Below are positions 7,498 through 13,885 of a stretch of DNA of 13,969 bases, in pieces (position 1 is the stretch's first letter; each line of letters begins with the position of its first letter). The DNA is from Bacteroidota bacterium (GTDB lineage: Bacteria > Bacteroidota > Bacteroidia > Bacteroidales > WCHB1-69): contig JAEWNB010000011.1 of assembly GCA_023392945.1 (NCBI GenBank), forward strand, positions 1 to 13,969, in the 5' to 3' direction. The notes under the pieces are model-generated. The model was not told where the DNA came from and ran no database searches. It was given only the letters and a program-made list of their open reading frames with translations. The position numbers and the translations under genes were made by a program.

Positions 7498-7962
7498 ATG
7501 TCAGAAGTAACCTCATTAATTAAGAATCTTGCCGAAAAATACGGCAAAAATAGAGAAGCTCTAATGCCCATTTTACAGGCTATCGTTGAAAAAAATCATT
7601 ATCTGAGCGAAGAAGTAATGAAAGAAATTGCCGAAACTCTTGACCTTTCTGCTGCACAAGTATTCGGAACAGCCACTTTTTACTCTTTCCTTGATACAGA
7701 ACCCAAAGGAAAATATGTAATCAGAGTATGTAAATCAATTATTGCTGAAATGAAAGGTAAAAAGGAAATTATTAAAACTCTGGAAAAAATACTGAAAATT
7801 AAAGTTGGAGAAACCACTCCCGATCGCTATTTTTCTCTTTTGGAAACCAATGATATCGGTTGGAGCGATCAGGAACCTTCTATGCTGATCAATGATATTC
7901 CGTATACCAACCTTACTCCCGAAAAGGTGATTAATATCATAACTGAATATCGTTCAAAATAA
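7498..7962 (+). CDS. hydC: NuoE/HydC-like hydrogenase subunit lacking most [2Fe-2S] ligands
   Basis: The 154-residue protein belongs to the NuoE (24 kDa, thioredoxin-like [2Fe-2S] ferredoxin) family, the small subunit of HydABC-type [FeFe]-hydrogenases. The N-terminal helical part (LSAAQVFGTATFYSFL) and the C-terminal GETTPDRYFSL motif are typical. The cluster site is not. The family pattern is C-x4-C and later CLGxC. Here only the first cysteine remains (C78); the others are A83 in VCKSIIA, and D119 and S123 in NDIGWS. A [2Fe-2S] cluster held in the normal way is therefore very unlikely. The frame is intact and the rest is conserved, so it looks like a functional, cluster-free structural subunit and not a decayed gene. 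The NuoF-like gene follows after 24 bases. Confidence 0.9.
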   Translation: MSEVTSLIKNLAEKYGKNREALMPILQAIVEKNHYLSEEVMKEIAETLDLSAAQVFGTATFYSFLDTEPKGKYVIRVCKSIIAEMKGKKEIIKTLEKILKIKVGETTPDRYFSLLETNDIGWSDQEPSMLINDIPYTNLTPEKVINIITEYRSK

Positions 7963-7986
7963 TATATCAATCAAACATTAAATACA

Positions 7987-9165
7987 ATGAGCTCAATTAA
8001 TTTAAAGAAAACAGATGTAATATTTGGTTTGTGCCAGGAATGCCAAATTCCTCAGAGATATCCCGTTCTTGCGGAAGTAATCAAAAAAGATCCCAGAGAT
8101 ATTATTGATGAGATAGTGGATTCAGGATTGAGAGGCCGTGGCGGCGCCGGATTCCCCACAGGTTTAAAATTAAAATTCACTGCAGTTCAGGCTGATCCTG
8201 AAAAATATATCCTTTGTAACGCCGATGAAGGGGAACCGGGGACTTTTAAAGACAGGGAAATTCTACTAAAAGTTCCGGGAAAAGTATTTGGAGGAATGGC
8301 TATTTGTGCCCATGTCCTTAAAGCTAAAAAGGGATATGTCTATTTGCGTGGAGAATATAAATTTATGTTGCCCGAATTAAATAAAGTACTGGATGATTTT
8401 CATAAAACTATTAAAAATCTGGGATATGATTTTCATATCGAATTTTTGATGGGAAGCGGTGCTTATGTTTGTGGTGAAGAAACTTCTCTGATGGAATCCA
8501 TGGAGGGAAAAAGAGGCGAACCCCGAAATAAACCCCCGTTCCCCGTTGTGGAAGGCTTCAGAAATAAACCGACTATGATTAGCAATGTTGAGACCTATGT
8601 TAACATTACTATGATCCAAAAATATGGCGTCGATACTTTTTGTAAAATGGGAACCCAGGACTCAAGAGGTTCCAAAGTGTTCTCTGTTTCCGGAGACACT
8701 CCTATACCGGGCGTTTATGAACTTGAACTGGGAATGAAGTTGTCTGACTTTGTCGAAGAATATGGCGATGGCGATACCAAAGCTGTTCAGGTTGGCGGTG
8801 CTTCGGGATTTTGTGTACCACGTAGAAAATTTGAAGAGACTATTATTGGCTTTGAAGGAATTCCTACCGGAGGTTCCATGATGCTTTTTAATAGTTCCCG
8901 ATCCATGTATAATGTTCTGTCTAATTACCTTGATTTTTTTGCCGAAGAATCCTGCGGCCAATGTACTCCTTGCAGAGTGGGCTGCCAACAGTTGGTTAAA
9001 GGTATTAAAGCCGTTAAAAACGGAGAAAAAGAACCTGAATACCTTGATGTTCTGCTTAAACTAACTGATTCAATGAAACTAACTGCCAAGTGTGGATTAG
9101 GTCAATCGGTTGCCAATTCTTTCTCTACTATTGTATCTAACTTTAAAGAAGAAATGATTTATTAA
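7987..9165 (+). CDS. hydB: NuoF/HydB-like NADH-binding flavoprotein subunit (compact form)
   Basis: This is the diaphorase subunit that binds FMN and NAD(H) and passes electrons to or from HydA. Recognisable parts are GLRGRGGAGFPTGLK (48-61) and NADEGEPGTFKDRE for FMN and NAD binding, GAYVCGEETSLMESMEG, the SLBB-like region (residues about 225-290), and the C-terminal [4Fe-4S] motif ESCGQCTPCR with C323, C326, C329 and C369. At 392 residues it is the bare NuoF core. It lacks both the N-terminal thioredoxin-like [2Fe-2S] domain and the C-terminal ferredoxin domain of Thermotoga-type HydB. C16 and C19 (CQEC) sit near the N-terminus with no assigned role. It lies 24 bases after the NuoE-like gene and 35 bases before hydA, clearly one operon. 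Confidence 0.94.
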   Translation: MSSINLKKTDVIFGLCQECQIPQRYPVLAEVIKKDPRDIIDEIVDSGLRGRGGAGFPTGLKLKFTAVQADPEKYILCNADEGEPGTFKDREILLKVPGKVFGGMAICAHVLKAKKGYVYLRGEYKFMLPELNKVLDDFHKTIKNLGYDFHIEFLMGSGAYVCGEETSLMESMEGKRGEPRNKPPFPVVEGFRNKPTMISNVETYVNITMIQKYGVDTFCKMGTQDSRGSKVFSVSGDTPIPGVYELELGMKLSDFVEEYGDGDTKAVQVGGASGFCVPRRKFEETIIGFEGIPTGGSMMLFNSSRSMYNVLSNYLDFFAEESCGQCTPCRVGCQQLVKGIKAVKNGEKEPEYLDVLLKLTDSMKLTAKCGLGQSVANSFSTIVSNFKEEMIY

Positions 9166-9200
9166 AAAATCAACTTATTACCCATTAAAAATTAAACAAG

Positions 9201-11012
9201 ATGAAACAAATGATAAATTTAAAAATAGATGGTATAAATATTAGTGTCGAACAAGGCACTACTATTTTAGACGCTGCTAAAAAGATGAATATTCATATTC
9301 CAACATTGTGTTATCACCCGGACCTTTGTGTTGCAGGTAATTGCAGGGTTTGTGTCGTTGAACAGGAAGGTGTCAGAACATTGCCCGCCTCTTGTGCTAC
9401 TCCTGTAACCCAAGATATGGTTATTCATACCAATTCTCTTAAAGTGAGAACTGCAAGAAAGCATATTATTGAGTTGCTTTTGTCTGAACACAATTCGGAA
9501 TGTACCAAATGTTATAAAAACGGCAACTGTGAATTGCAATCACTTGCCGCTGAATATAAAATTACCAACGAAAACTTTATTGACCTGGTTCCGTTCCATA
9601 ACTATACTATTGATAACTATTCTCCTTCTATTATCAAAGACGACAGTAAATGTATCCGTTGTCAGAGATGTGTTAGAACCTGCGAAGAACTTCAGTCTGT
9701 CAGTGCATTGGCTGTAGCTTACAAAGGAGAACACATGAAAATTTCTACTTTCCTCGAAAAAACCATGTATGAAGTGGTTTGTACCAATTGTGGACAATGT
9801 GTCAACCGCTGTCCCGTGGGTGCTTTGGTTGAAAGAAATTATATTGAAGAGGTTTGGGATGCTATTTATAATCCTAAAAAACATGTTGTGGTTCAAACTG
9901 CCCCCGCTGTCAGAATTGCTTTGGGCGAAGATTTGGGACTCGAACCGGGTGAAATTGTTACCGGAAAAATGGTGGCTGCTCTTAAAAAACTTGGCATTGA
10001 CTCGGTTTTAGATACCGACTTTACTGCAGACCTTACTATTATGGAAGAAGGTACTGAACTTCTTACCAGACTTAAAAAAGCATTGGTTGATAAAGATCCG
10101 AAAGTTTCTTTGCCTATGATGACCTCCTGCTCTCCGGGCTGGATTAAATTTATTGAACATTTATATCCTCAGTTGCTTGATAATCTCTCAACTTGCAAAT
10201 CACCGCAGCAAATGTTCGGAGCCTTGGCAAAAACTTACTATGCTCAGAAAAGAGGAATTGACCCCGCAGATATTGTTTCTTTGTCGATTATGCCATGTAC
10301 TGCCAAGAAATTTGAAGCAGACAGACCTGAAATGAGAAGCAGCGGTTATAAAGATGTTGATTATGTTCTTACAACAAGAGAATTGGCTGTTATGATTAAA
10401 CAGGCAGGCCTTGACTTTAATGCTCTTCAGGAAGAACATTGTGACAGTATTATGGGAGAATCAACAGGTGCCGGAGTTATTTTCGGTGCTTCCGGAGGAG
10501 TAATGGAAGCTGCTATTCGTACGGCTTATGAACTCGTGACCGGAAGAGAAGTTCCTTTTGACAATTTGAATATTCTCCCTGTCAGAGGTATGGAGGGAGT
10601 TAAAGAAGCTTCTGTGAAAATTGAAGGGACTTTGCCGGATTGGAAATTCCTTGAGGGGGTTTCTCTGAATGTGGCCATTGCTCATGGACTTGTTAATGCT
10701 AAAAAAGTAATGGATAAAGTGGCCGCCGGTGAAGCAAACTATCACTTTATCGAAATTATGGCTTGCCCTGGCGGTTGCCTTGGCGGTGGCGGACAACCTT
10801 TCCCAACCAGCGCTGAAATCAGAATGAAACGAAATGAAGCAATTTATCGCGAAGATAGTGGTATGAAATTGAGAAAATCTCATGATAATCCAGAAATTGC
10901 TCAAATTTATGCCGAATTCCTTGAAAAACCGCTGGGACATATGTCTCATAAATTATTGCACACTCATTATACCGACAGAAAAAATAAACCAATTAAACCT
11001 AACTGTCAGTAA
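9201..11012 (+). CDS. hydA: [FeFe]-hydrogenase catalytic subunit HydA (NADH-linked group A type)
   Basis: The 603-residue cytoplasmic enzyme interconverts protons and H2. Domains in order are as follows. A plant-type [2Fe-2S] domain has C37, C48, C51 and C65. A His-Cys3 [4Fe-4S] site has H97, C101, C104 and C110. Two [4Fe-4S] ferredoxin motifs are at C151-C161 and C194-C204. The H-cluster domain has L1 TSCSPGW, L2 MPCTAKKFEADRP and L3 EIMACPGGCLGGGGQP. A C-terminal small-subunit region ends near HKLLHTHYTDR. L1 has serine where many enzymes have a second cysteine. There is no signal peptide and no C-terminal extra Fe-S domain. Position after NuoE- and NuoF-like genes makes it an NAD(H)-linked trimeric enzyme. 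ATG at 9210 is an alternative start. A terminator follows 36 bases downstream. Confidence 0.96.
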   Translation: MKQMINLKIDGINISVEQGTTILDAAKKMNIHIPTLCYHPDLCVAGNCRVCVVEQEGVRTLPASCATPVTQDMVIHTNSLKVRTARKHIIELLLSEHNSECTKCYKNGNCELQSLAAEYKITNENFIDLVPFHNYTIDNYSPSIIKDDSKCIRCQRCVRTCEELQSVSALAVAYKGEHMKISTFLEKTMYEVVCTNCGQCVNRCPVGALVERNYIEEVWDAIYNPKKHVVVQTAPAVRIALGEDLGLEPGEIVTGKMVAALKKLGIDSVLDTDFTADLTIMEEGTELLTRLKKALVDKDPKVSLPMMTSCSPGWIKFIEHLYPQLLDNLSTCKSPQQMFGALAKTYYAQKRGIDPADIVSLSIMPCTAKKFEADRPEMRSSGYKDVDYVLTTRELAVMIKQAGLDFNALQEEHCDSIMGESTGAGVIFGASGGVMEAAIRTAYELVTGREVPFDNLNILPVRGMEGVKEASVKIEGTLPDWKFLEGVSLNVAIAHGLVNAKKVMDKVAAGEANYHFIEIMACPGGCLGGGGQPFPTSAEIRMKRNEAIYREDSGMKLRKSHDNPEIAQIYAEFLEKPLGHMSHKLLHTHYTDRKNKPIKPNCQ

Positions 11013-11048
11013 AATCTTATAGGTTAACATTTAACTTAGTCCAAATTT

Positions 11049-11088
11049 ATCCTGCAAATGTTGTTTGACATTTGCAGGATTTTTTTTT
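11049..11088 (+). terminator. Intrinsic terminator of the hyd operon
   Basis: A perfect 12-bp stem, ATCCTGCAAATG (11049-11060) with CATTTGCAGGAT (11069-11080), encloses an 8-base loop and is followed by eight Ts. This is the strongest terminator in the window and marks the end of the hydrogenase transcript. Confidence 0.92.
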
Positions 11089-11108
11089 CTGATTTTAAAA
11101 AATAATAG

Positions 11109-11116
11109 TATTATTG
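11109..11116 (+). promoter_or_regulatory. Weak candidate -7 element
   Basis: TATTATTG followed by CA differs from TAnnTTTG at one position. It lies about 40 bases upstream of the next gene, right after a strong terminator, where a new promoter is expected. The -33 region is not convincing. Confidence 0.35.
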
Positions 11117-11157
11117 CATGTCATAAACAAAATTTAGTAATTTAAAACAGTAATCCC

Positions 11158-11706
11158 ATGAAAATTTTAAAGATTATTCTCTTGGTTATTATAGCATTTG
11201 TATCTGTATTAATTCTACTGTATGCCTTTTACGGCGGATTTAATAAAGTTAAATTCCAAATTTCTGAACAGGGAGGTGAAATGGTAGTTTACAAAGAAGT
11301 GATAGGTGACTATAGTAAAAGTGGTTTTGTGATGGATACGATTCATAAAATGCTTTTAAATGATGATAAACTGGATTTGCAAAAAGGATTCGGAATCTAT
11401 TATGATAATCCACAGCAAATTGAAAAAAGTAAATTGCGGGCCGATGTCGGCTATTTTCTTTCGGATATCGATAGCTTAAAACTCGCTGAATTACAAGGAA
11501 AATATTCGATTAAAACACTTCCTCAGGGAAAGTATTTATATACGGAAATTCCTTTCAAAGGGAAATTGTCCATTTTTATTGGTATTATGAAAGTTTATCC
11601 TGCAATGGAGAAGTATTTCAAGGAACAGAATGTTGATAAATGCGGGGCAATTACTGAAATTTATGATACTCAAAATAAAAAAATAATTTATCGCAAAGCT
11701 TTGTGA
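11158..11706 (+). CDS. Membrane-anchored protein with possible GyrI-like ligand-binding domain
   Basis: The 182-residue protein starts with a short basic end and one hydrophobic segment (residues about 5-25, ILLVIIAFVSVLILLYAF), so it is probably a single-pass membrane protein with its C-terminal domain outside the cytoplasm, or an uncleaved signal anchor. The remaining ~150 residues resemble the GyrI-like / AraC effector-binding fold: VVYKEVIGDYSKSGFVMDTIH, a GFGIYYDNP stretch, RADVGYFL and a terminal TEIYD strand. This assignment rests on pattern recognition and is tentative. Such domains bind small hydrophobic ligands. It stands alone between the hyd terminator and a new promoter, with no visible functional link to the hydrogenase. 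No lipobox cysteine is present. Confidence 0.72.
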   Translation: MKILKIILLVIIAFVSVLILLYAFYGGFNKVKFQISEQGGEMVVYKEVIGDYSKSGFVMDTIHKMLLNDDKLDLQKGFGIYYDNPQQIEKSKLRADVGYFLSDIDSLKLAELQGKYSIKTLPQGKYLYTEIPFKGKLSIFIGIMKVYPAMEKYFKEQNVDKCGAITEIYDTQNKKIIYRKAL

Positions 11707-11729
11707 TTTCTAAAAAATTGCTACTTTTG
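11700..11729 (+). promoter_or_regulatory. Promoter upstream of structured leader and methyltransferase
   Basis: TTTG (11700-11703), an 18-base spacer and TACTTTTG (11722-11729) followed by CG match the Bacteroidota consensus well. The -33 box overlaps the last codons of the preceding gene. Predicted transcription starts near 11735, which puts nearly 190 transcribed bases before the next start codon. Confidence 0.6.
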
Positions 11730-11731
11730 CG

Positions 11732-11922
11732 CCGTTAAAAATATTGGATGTTTAACTTTATAACGGATCGGGTGAAGTAAATAACCTATTGTAAGTTACT
11801 ATAGGTTATTCTTTGTTTATGCTCAGGCATTTTGATGCCGGAGTTGTTTTTAATTTATTTTTTATATTAATAATTGTTTATAGTACTCTTTTACTATAAC
11901 TGCAAACAAAAATTTTAACATC
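11732..11922 (+). promoter_or_regulatory. Structured leader or small RNA upstream of methyltransferase
   Basis: This untranslated stretch holds several inverted repeats. CCGTTA (11732-11737) can pair with TAACGG (11761-11766). A perfect 10-bp stem, AATAACCTAT with ATAGGTTATT, spans 11780-11789 and 11801-11810. The hairpin CTCAGGCAT-TTTG-ATGCCGGAG (11822-11843, one mismatch) is followed by a T-rich run and looks like a weak terminator. Either it is a regulatory leader that attenuates the methyltransferase gene, or it is a small RNA of about 110-120 bases with its own terminator. I do not recognise a known riboswitch or 6S/SRP RNA core in it. Confidence 0.45.
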
Positions 11923-12696
11923 ATGAATGACGATAACAAATCAATTCACCAATTCGATTTTAATTTAATATGCGAATATTATTCAAACCTGGAACGACAA
12001 GGACCCGGAAGTCCTGAAATGACCATTAAAGCACTGAGCTTTATCGATAATCTCACCCCAAATTCTTTAATTGCCGATATTGGCTGCGGGACGGGAGGTC
12101 AAACTATGGTGCTGGCACAACATGCACCCGGACATATTACAGGCATTGATCTTTTCTCTTATTTTATCGACCTTTTCAATATTAATTCTCAAAAACTACA
12201 TCTTCAAAACAGAGTGAGAGGAATTGTCGGTTCGATGGATAACCTTTCTTTTAAAGATGAAGAATTAGACTTGATCTGGTCCGAAGGTGCAATCTATAAT
12301 ATCGGATTTAACCGGGGCTTGAACGAATGGCGTAAATTTCTGAAACAAGGTGGTTACCTTGCCGTAACGGAGGCATCTTGGTTTACCGAAGAACGACCTG
12401 CTGAAATAGACAAATTTTGGGTGGATGCTTATCCCGAGATTGACACTATTCCAAACAAGGTTGCCCAAATGCAAAAGGCCGGCTATATTCCGGTGGCAAC
12501 TTTTATTTTGCCGGAGAATTGTTGGATAGACCATTTCTTTGCCCCTCAAGTTCAATTACAGGAACTATTTCTGAAAAAATATTCGGGGAATAAAACTGCC
12601 GAAGATTTTATTGCTTATGATCGCTACGAAGCTCAATTGTACAATAAGTACAAAGAGTATTACGGGTATGTTTTTTACATTGGAAAGAAAATATAA
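11923..12696 (+). CDS. Class I SAM-dependent methyltransferase
   Basis: The 257-residue soluble protein has a Rossmann-type SAM-binding core. Motif I is IADIGCGTGGQ (about 50-60), D76 in HITGIDLF is the acidic residue expected to bind the SAM ribose, GSMDNLSFKDEELDLIWSEG contains motifs II and III, and GGYLAVTEASWF is a post-motif strand. The C-terminal ~90 residues (with FWVDAYPEIDTIPN and a KYKEYYGYVFYIGKK end) probably form the substrate cap. It resembles uncharacterised methyltransferases common in gut and anaerobic Bacteroidota. The substrate is unknown. It stands alone, behind a long structured leader and before its own terminator, so it is regulated independently of the neighbours. Confidence 0.88.
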   Translation: MNDDNKSIHQFDFNLICEYYSNLERQGPGSPEMTIKALSFIDNLTPNSLIADIGCGTGGQTMVLAQHAPGHITGIDLFSYFIDLFNINSQKLHLQNRVRGIVGSMDNLSFKDEELDLIWSEGAIYNIGFNRGLNEWRKFLKQGGYLAVTEASWFTEERPAEIDKFWVDAYPEIDTIPNKVAQMQKAGYIPVATFILPENCWIDHFFAPQVQLQELFLKKYSGNKTAEDFIAYDRYEAQLYNKYKEYYGYVFYIGKKI

Positions 12697-12710
12697 CCAT
12701 TTTTTTGAAG

Positions 12711-12750
12711 AAGGATTGTCCTGTTTTTCAGGGCAATCCTTTTGACTTTT
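12711..12750 (+). terminator. Intrinsic terminator after methyltransferase gene
   Basis: A 13-bp stem (AAGGATTGTCCTG at 12711-12723, CAGGGCAATCCTT at 12729-12741, one G-U pair) with a T5 loop is followed by a T-rich tail. It starts 14 bases after the stop codon. Confidence 0.88.
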
Positions 12751-13176
12751 TACAAAATGAACTTGGATCTAAAAAAACTGTTTTTGCATAAAAAAAACGG
12801 AAAGAAAGGTCTGAACACTAATCTAAAAGTTTTGATTCAAAGATAATCCCTAAAAATATTATCTTATTTTATGTAAGCATCATTGCTTAAGTGTTTTATG
12901 ATTAAATTTATTTCTGTATCCCATTTTATTTTGAAACGCTACTCCCATAATTTATGCAATTCTGCTGATCATTTTTATTTCCATTCCGAAAAAAAAGATG
13001 ATCACTCTTTAATCTTGACTCATATTTTATTTTTTTTCGTCATAATAATGTATAAAATTTGATCAAATAAATGCGTAGTATAAAAATAAATACTATTTTT
13101 GCAGTGTTAAAATGTTGTATATAAAAAAATATTATAACTGTCCTAAAATAAGGTACCAAAAAAACAAAAAAAAGTT
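12751..13176. other. AT-rich intergenic region without a supported gene
   Basis: This region of over 400 bases has no credible open frame on either strand. It contains two clean small hairpins: AAGATAAT (12840-12847) pairing with ATTATCTT (12858-12865), and TAAGCA-TCAT-TGCTTA (12874-12889). A promoter-like TGTTTTTGCA begins at 12779, with TG in place of TA. These could frame a small RNA of roughly 75-110 bases, but the promoter is weak. The right end holds the promoter of the response-regulator gene. Confidence 0.5.
13094..13101 (+). promoter_or_regulatory. Response-regulator promoter -7 element
   Basis: TATTTTTG followed by CA is a full match to TAnnTTTG. No -33 box is seen at the usual spacing. 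A small inverted repeat, TAGTAT (13076-13081) and ATACTA (13090-13095), overlaps it and might bind a regulator. Transcription should start near 13108, giving a ~70-base leader. Confidence 0.55.
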
Positions 13177-13674
13177 ATGGAAACCAAAAAAATTTTAATC
13201 GTTGACGATGACATCGATGTAGTAACTATTATTGAGACAATTCTGACGAAAGAGGGTTACAAGGTTATCTCTGCCAATGACAAAGTGGAAGGTATTAAAA
13301 AAATCAGGGAAGAAAAACCCGATTTAGCCATTCTTGATGTCATGATGACAACCCAATATGAAGGATTTGAATTGGCTAAAGAAATTACCGACGACCCAGA
13401 ATTAAAAAAACTTCCTATCTTAATGCAAACTTCCATTGACGTTCTTACTACCACAAAACCTGATGTTCAAGCTATGGCTCATGAATTTCGTAAAAATGCG
13501 GGATTCAAAGATTTACACGTTATCCTCGTTAAAGATATCAATTCCGGAAAAGCCGGTGTTGACTATTTATCAGAACAAGGTCATTCAATCTGGTTCCCGG
13601 TAGATGGGTTTCTTAGAAAACCGGTAGATGGAAAAAAGATTATTCCTGAAATTCAAAGGATTTTAGGAGCTTAA
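13177..13674 (+). CDS. Single-domain response regulator with large insertion
   Basis: The 165-residue protein is a CheY-like receiver domain and nothing else. Phosphorylation-site parts are visible: acidic residues D10-D12 (ILIVDDD), phospho-acceptor D54 in LAILDVMM, T85 in LMQTS, and the K148-P149 pair in FLRKPVD. The distance between T85 and K148 is 63 residues, about 40 more than in ordinary receivers. The extra segment (about 88-143) lies where the beta4-alpha4 and beta5 output face would be. With no DNA-binding domain, it should act through protein contact or phosphotransfer. The next gene is NuoE-like. Receiver genes occur beside NADH-linked hydrogenase modules in some anaerobes, so a role in sensing for that module is inferred. 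Confidence 0.9.
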   Translation: METKKILIVDDDIDVVTIIETILTKEGYKVISANDKVEGIKKIREEKPDLAILDVMMTTQYEGFELAKEITDDPELKKLPILMQTSIDVLTTTKPDVQAMAHEFRKNAGFKDLHVILVKDINSGKAGVDYLSEQGHSIWFPVDGFLRKPVDGKKIIPEIQRILGA

Positions 13675-13762
13675 TAGTTTCCTCCTTTTGGTATTTACGC
13701 TGCATGTAAGTCAATGTACATGTTTAATTAAAATTCAGCTATACAACATATTACCTATTGGG

Positions 13763-13796
13763 ACTTATTCATTATCTGACTTTAGATATGATAAGT
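13763..13796 (+). repeat. Imperfect hairpin between response regulator and NuoE-like gene
   Basis: ACTTATTCATTATCT (13763-13777) pairs with AGATATGATAAGT (13784-13796) over 13 base pairs with two single-T bulges and a 6-base loop. No T run follows, so it is not a standard terminator. It may be an operator, an RNA-processing site or a leader element. The 211-base gap from 13675 to 13885 otherwise shows no gene and no clear TAnnTTTG promoter. Confidence 0.55.
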
Positions 13797-13885
13797 AAAA
13801 TAGACTACCATTTTTTGGAAAGAAAAAAATTTAATTCAATACATTATTCACAAATCAAATAAATTATCAGTATCAACTTAAAAGT

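Noticed and set aside
7498..7962. NuoE-like gene as a pseudogene
   Set aside because: The frame is complete, length is normal, non-cluster motifs are conserved, and it sits mid-operon with normal spacing, so loss of cysteines alone does not indicate decay.
10461..10949. 162-codon - strand open frame inside hydA
   Set aside because: Antisense shadow of the conserved H-cluster coding region; no promoter or family features.
11732..11852. Known SAM riboswitch, 6S RNA or SRP RNA
   Set aside because: No conserved core sequence of these RNAs was recognised; only generic hairpins are visible.
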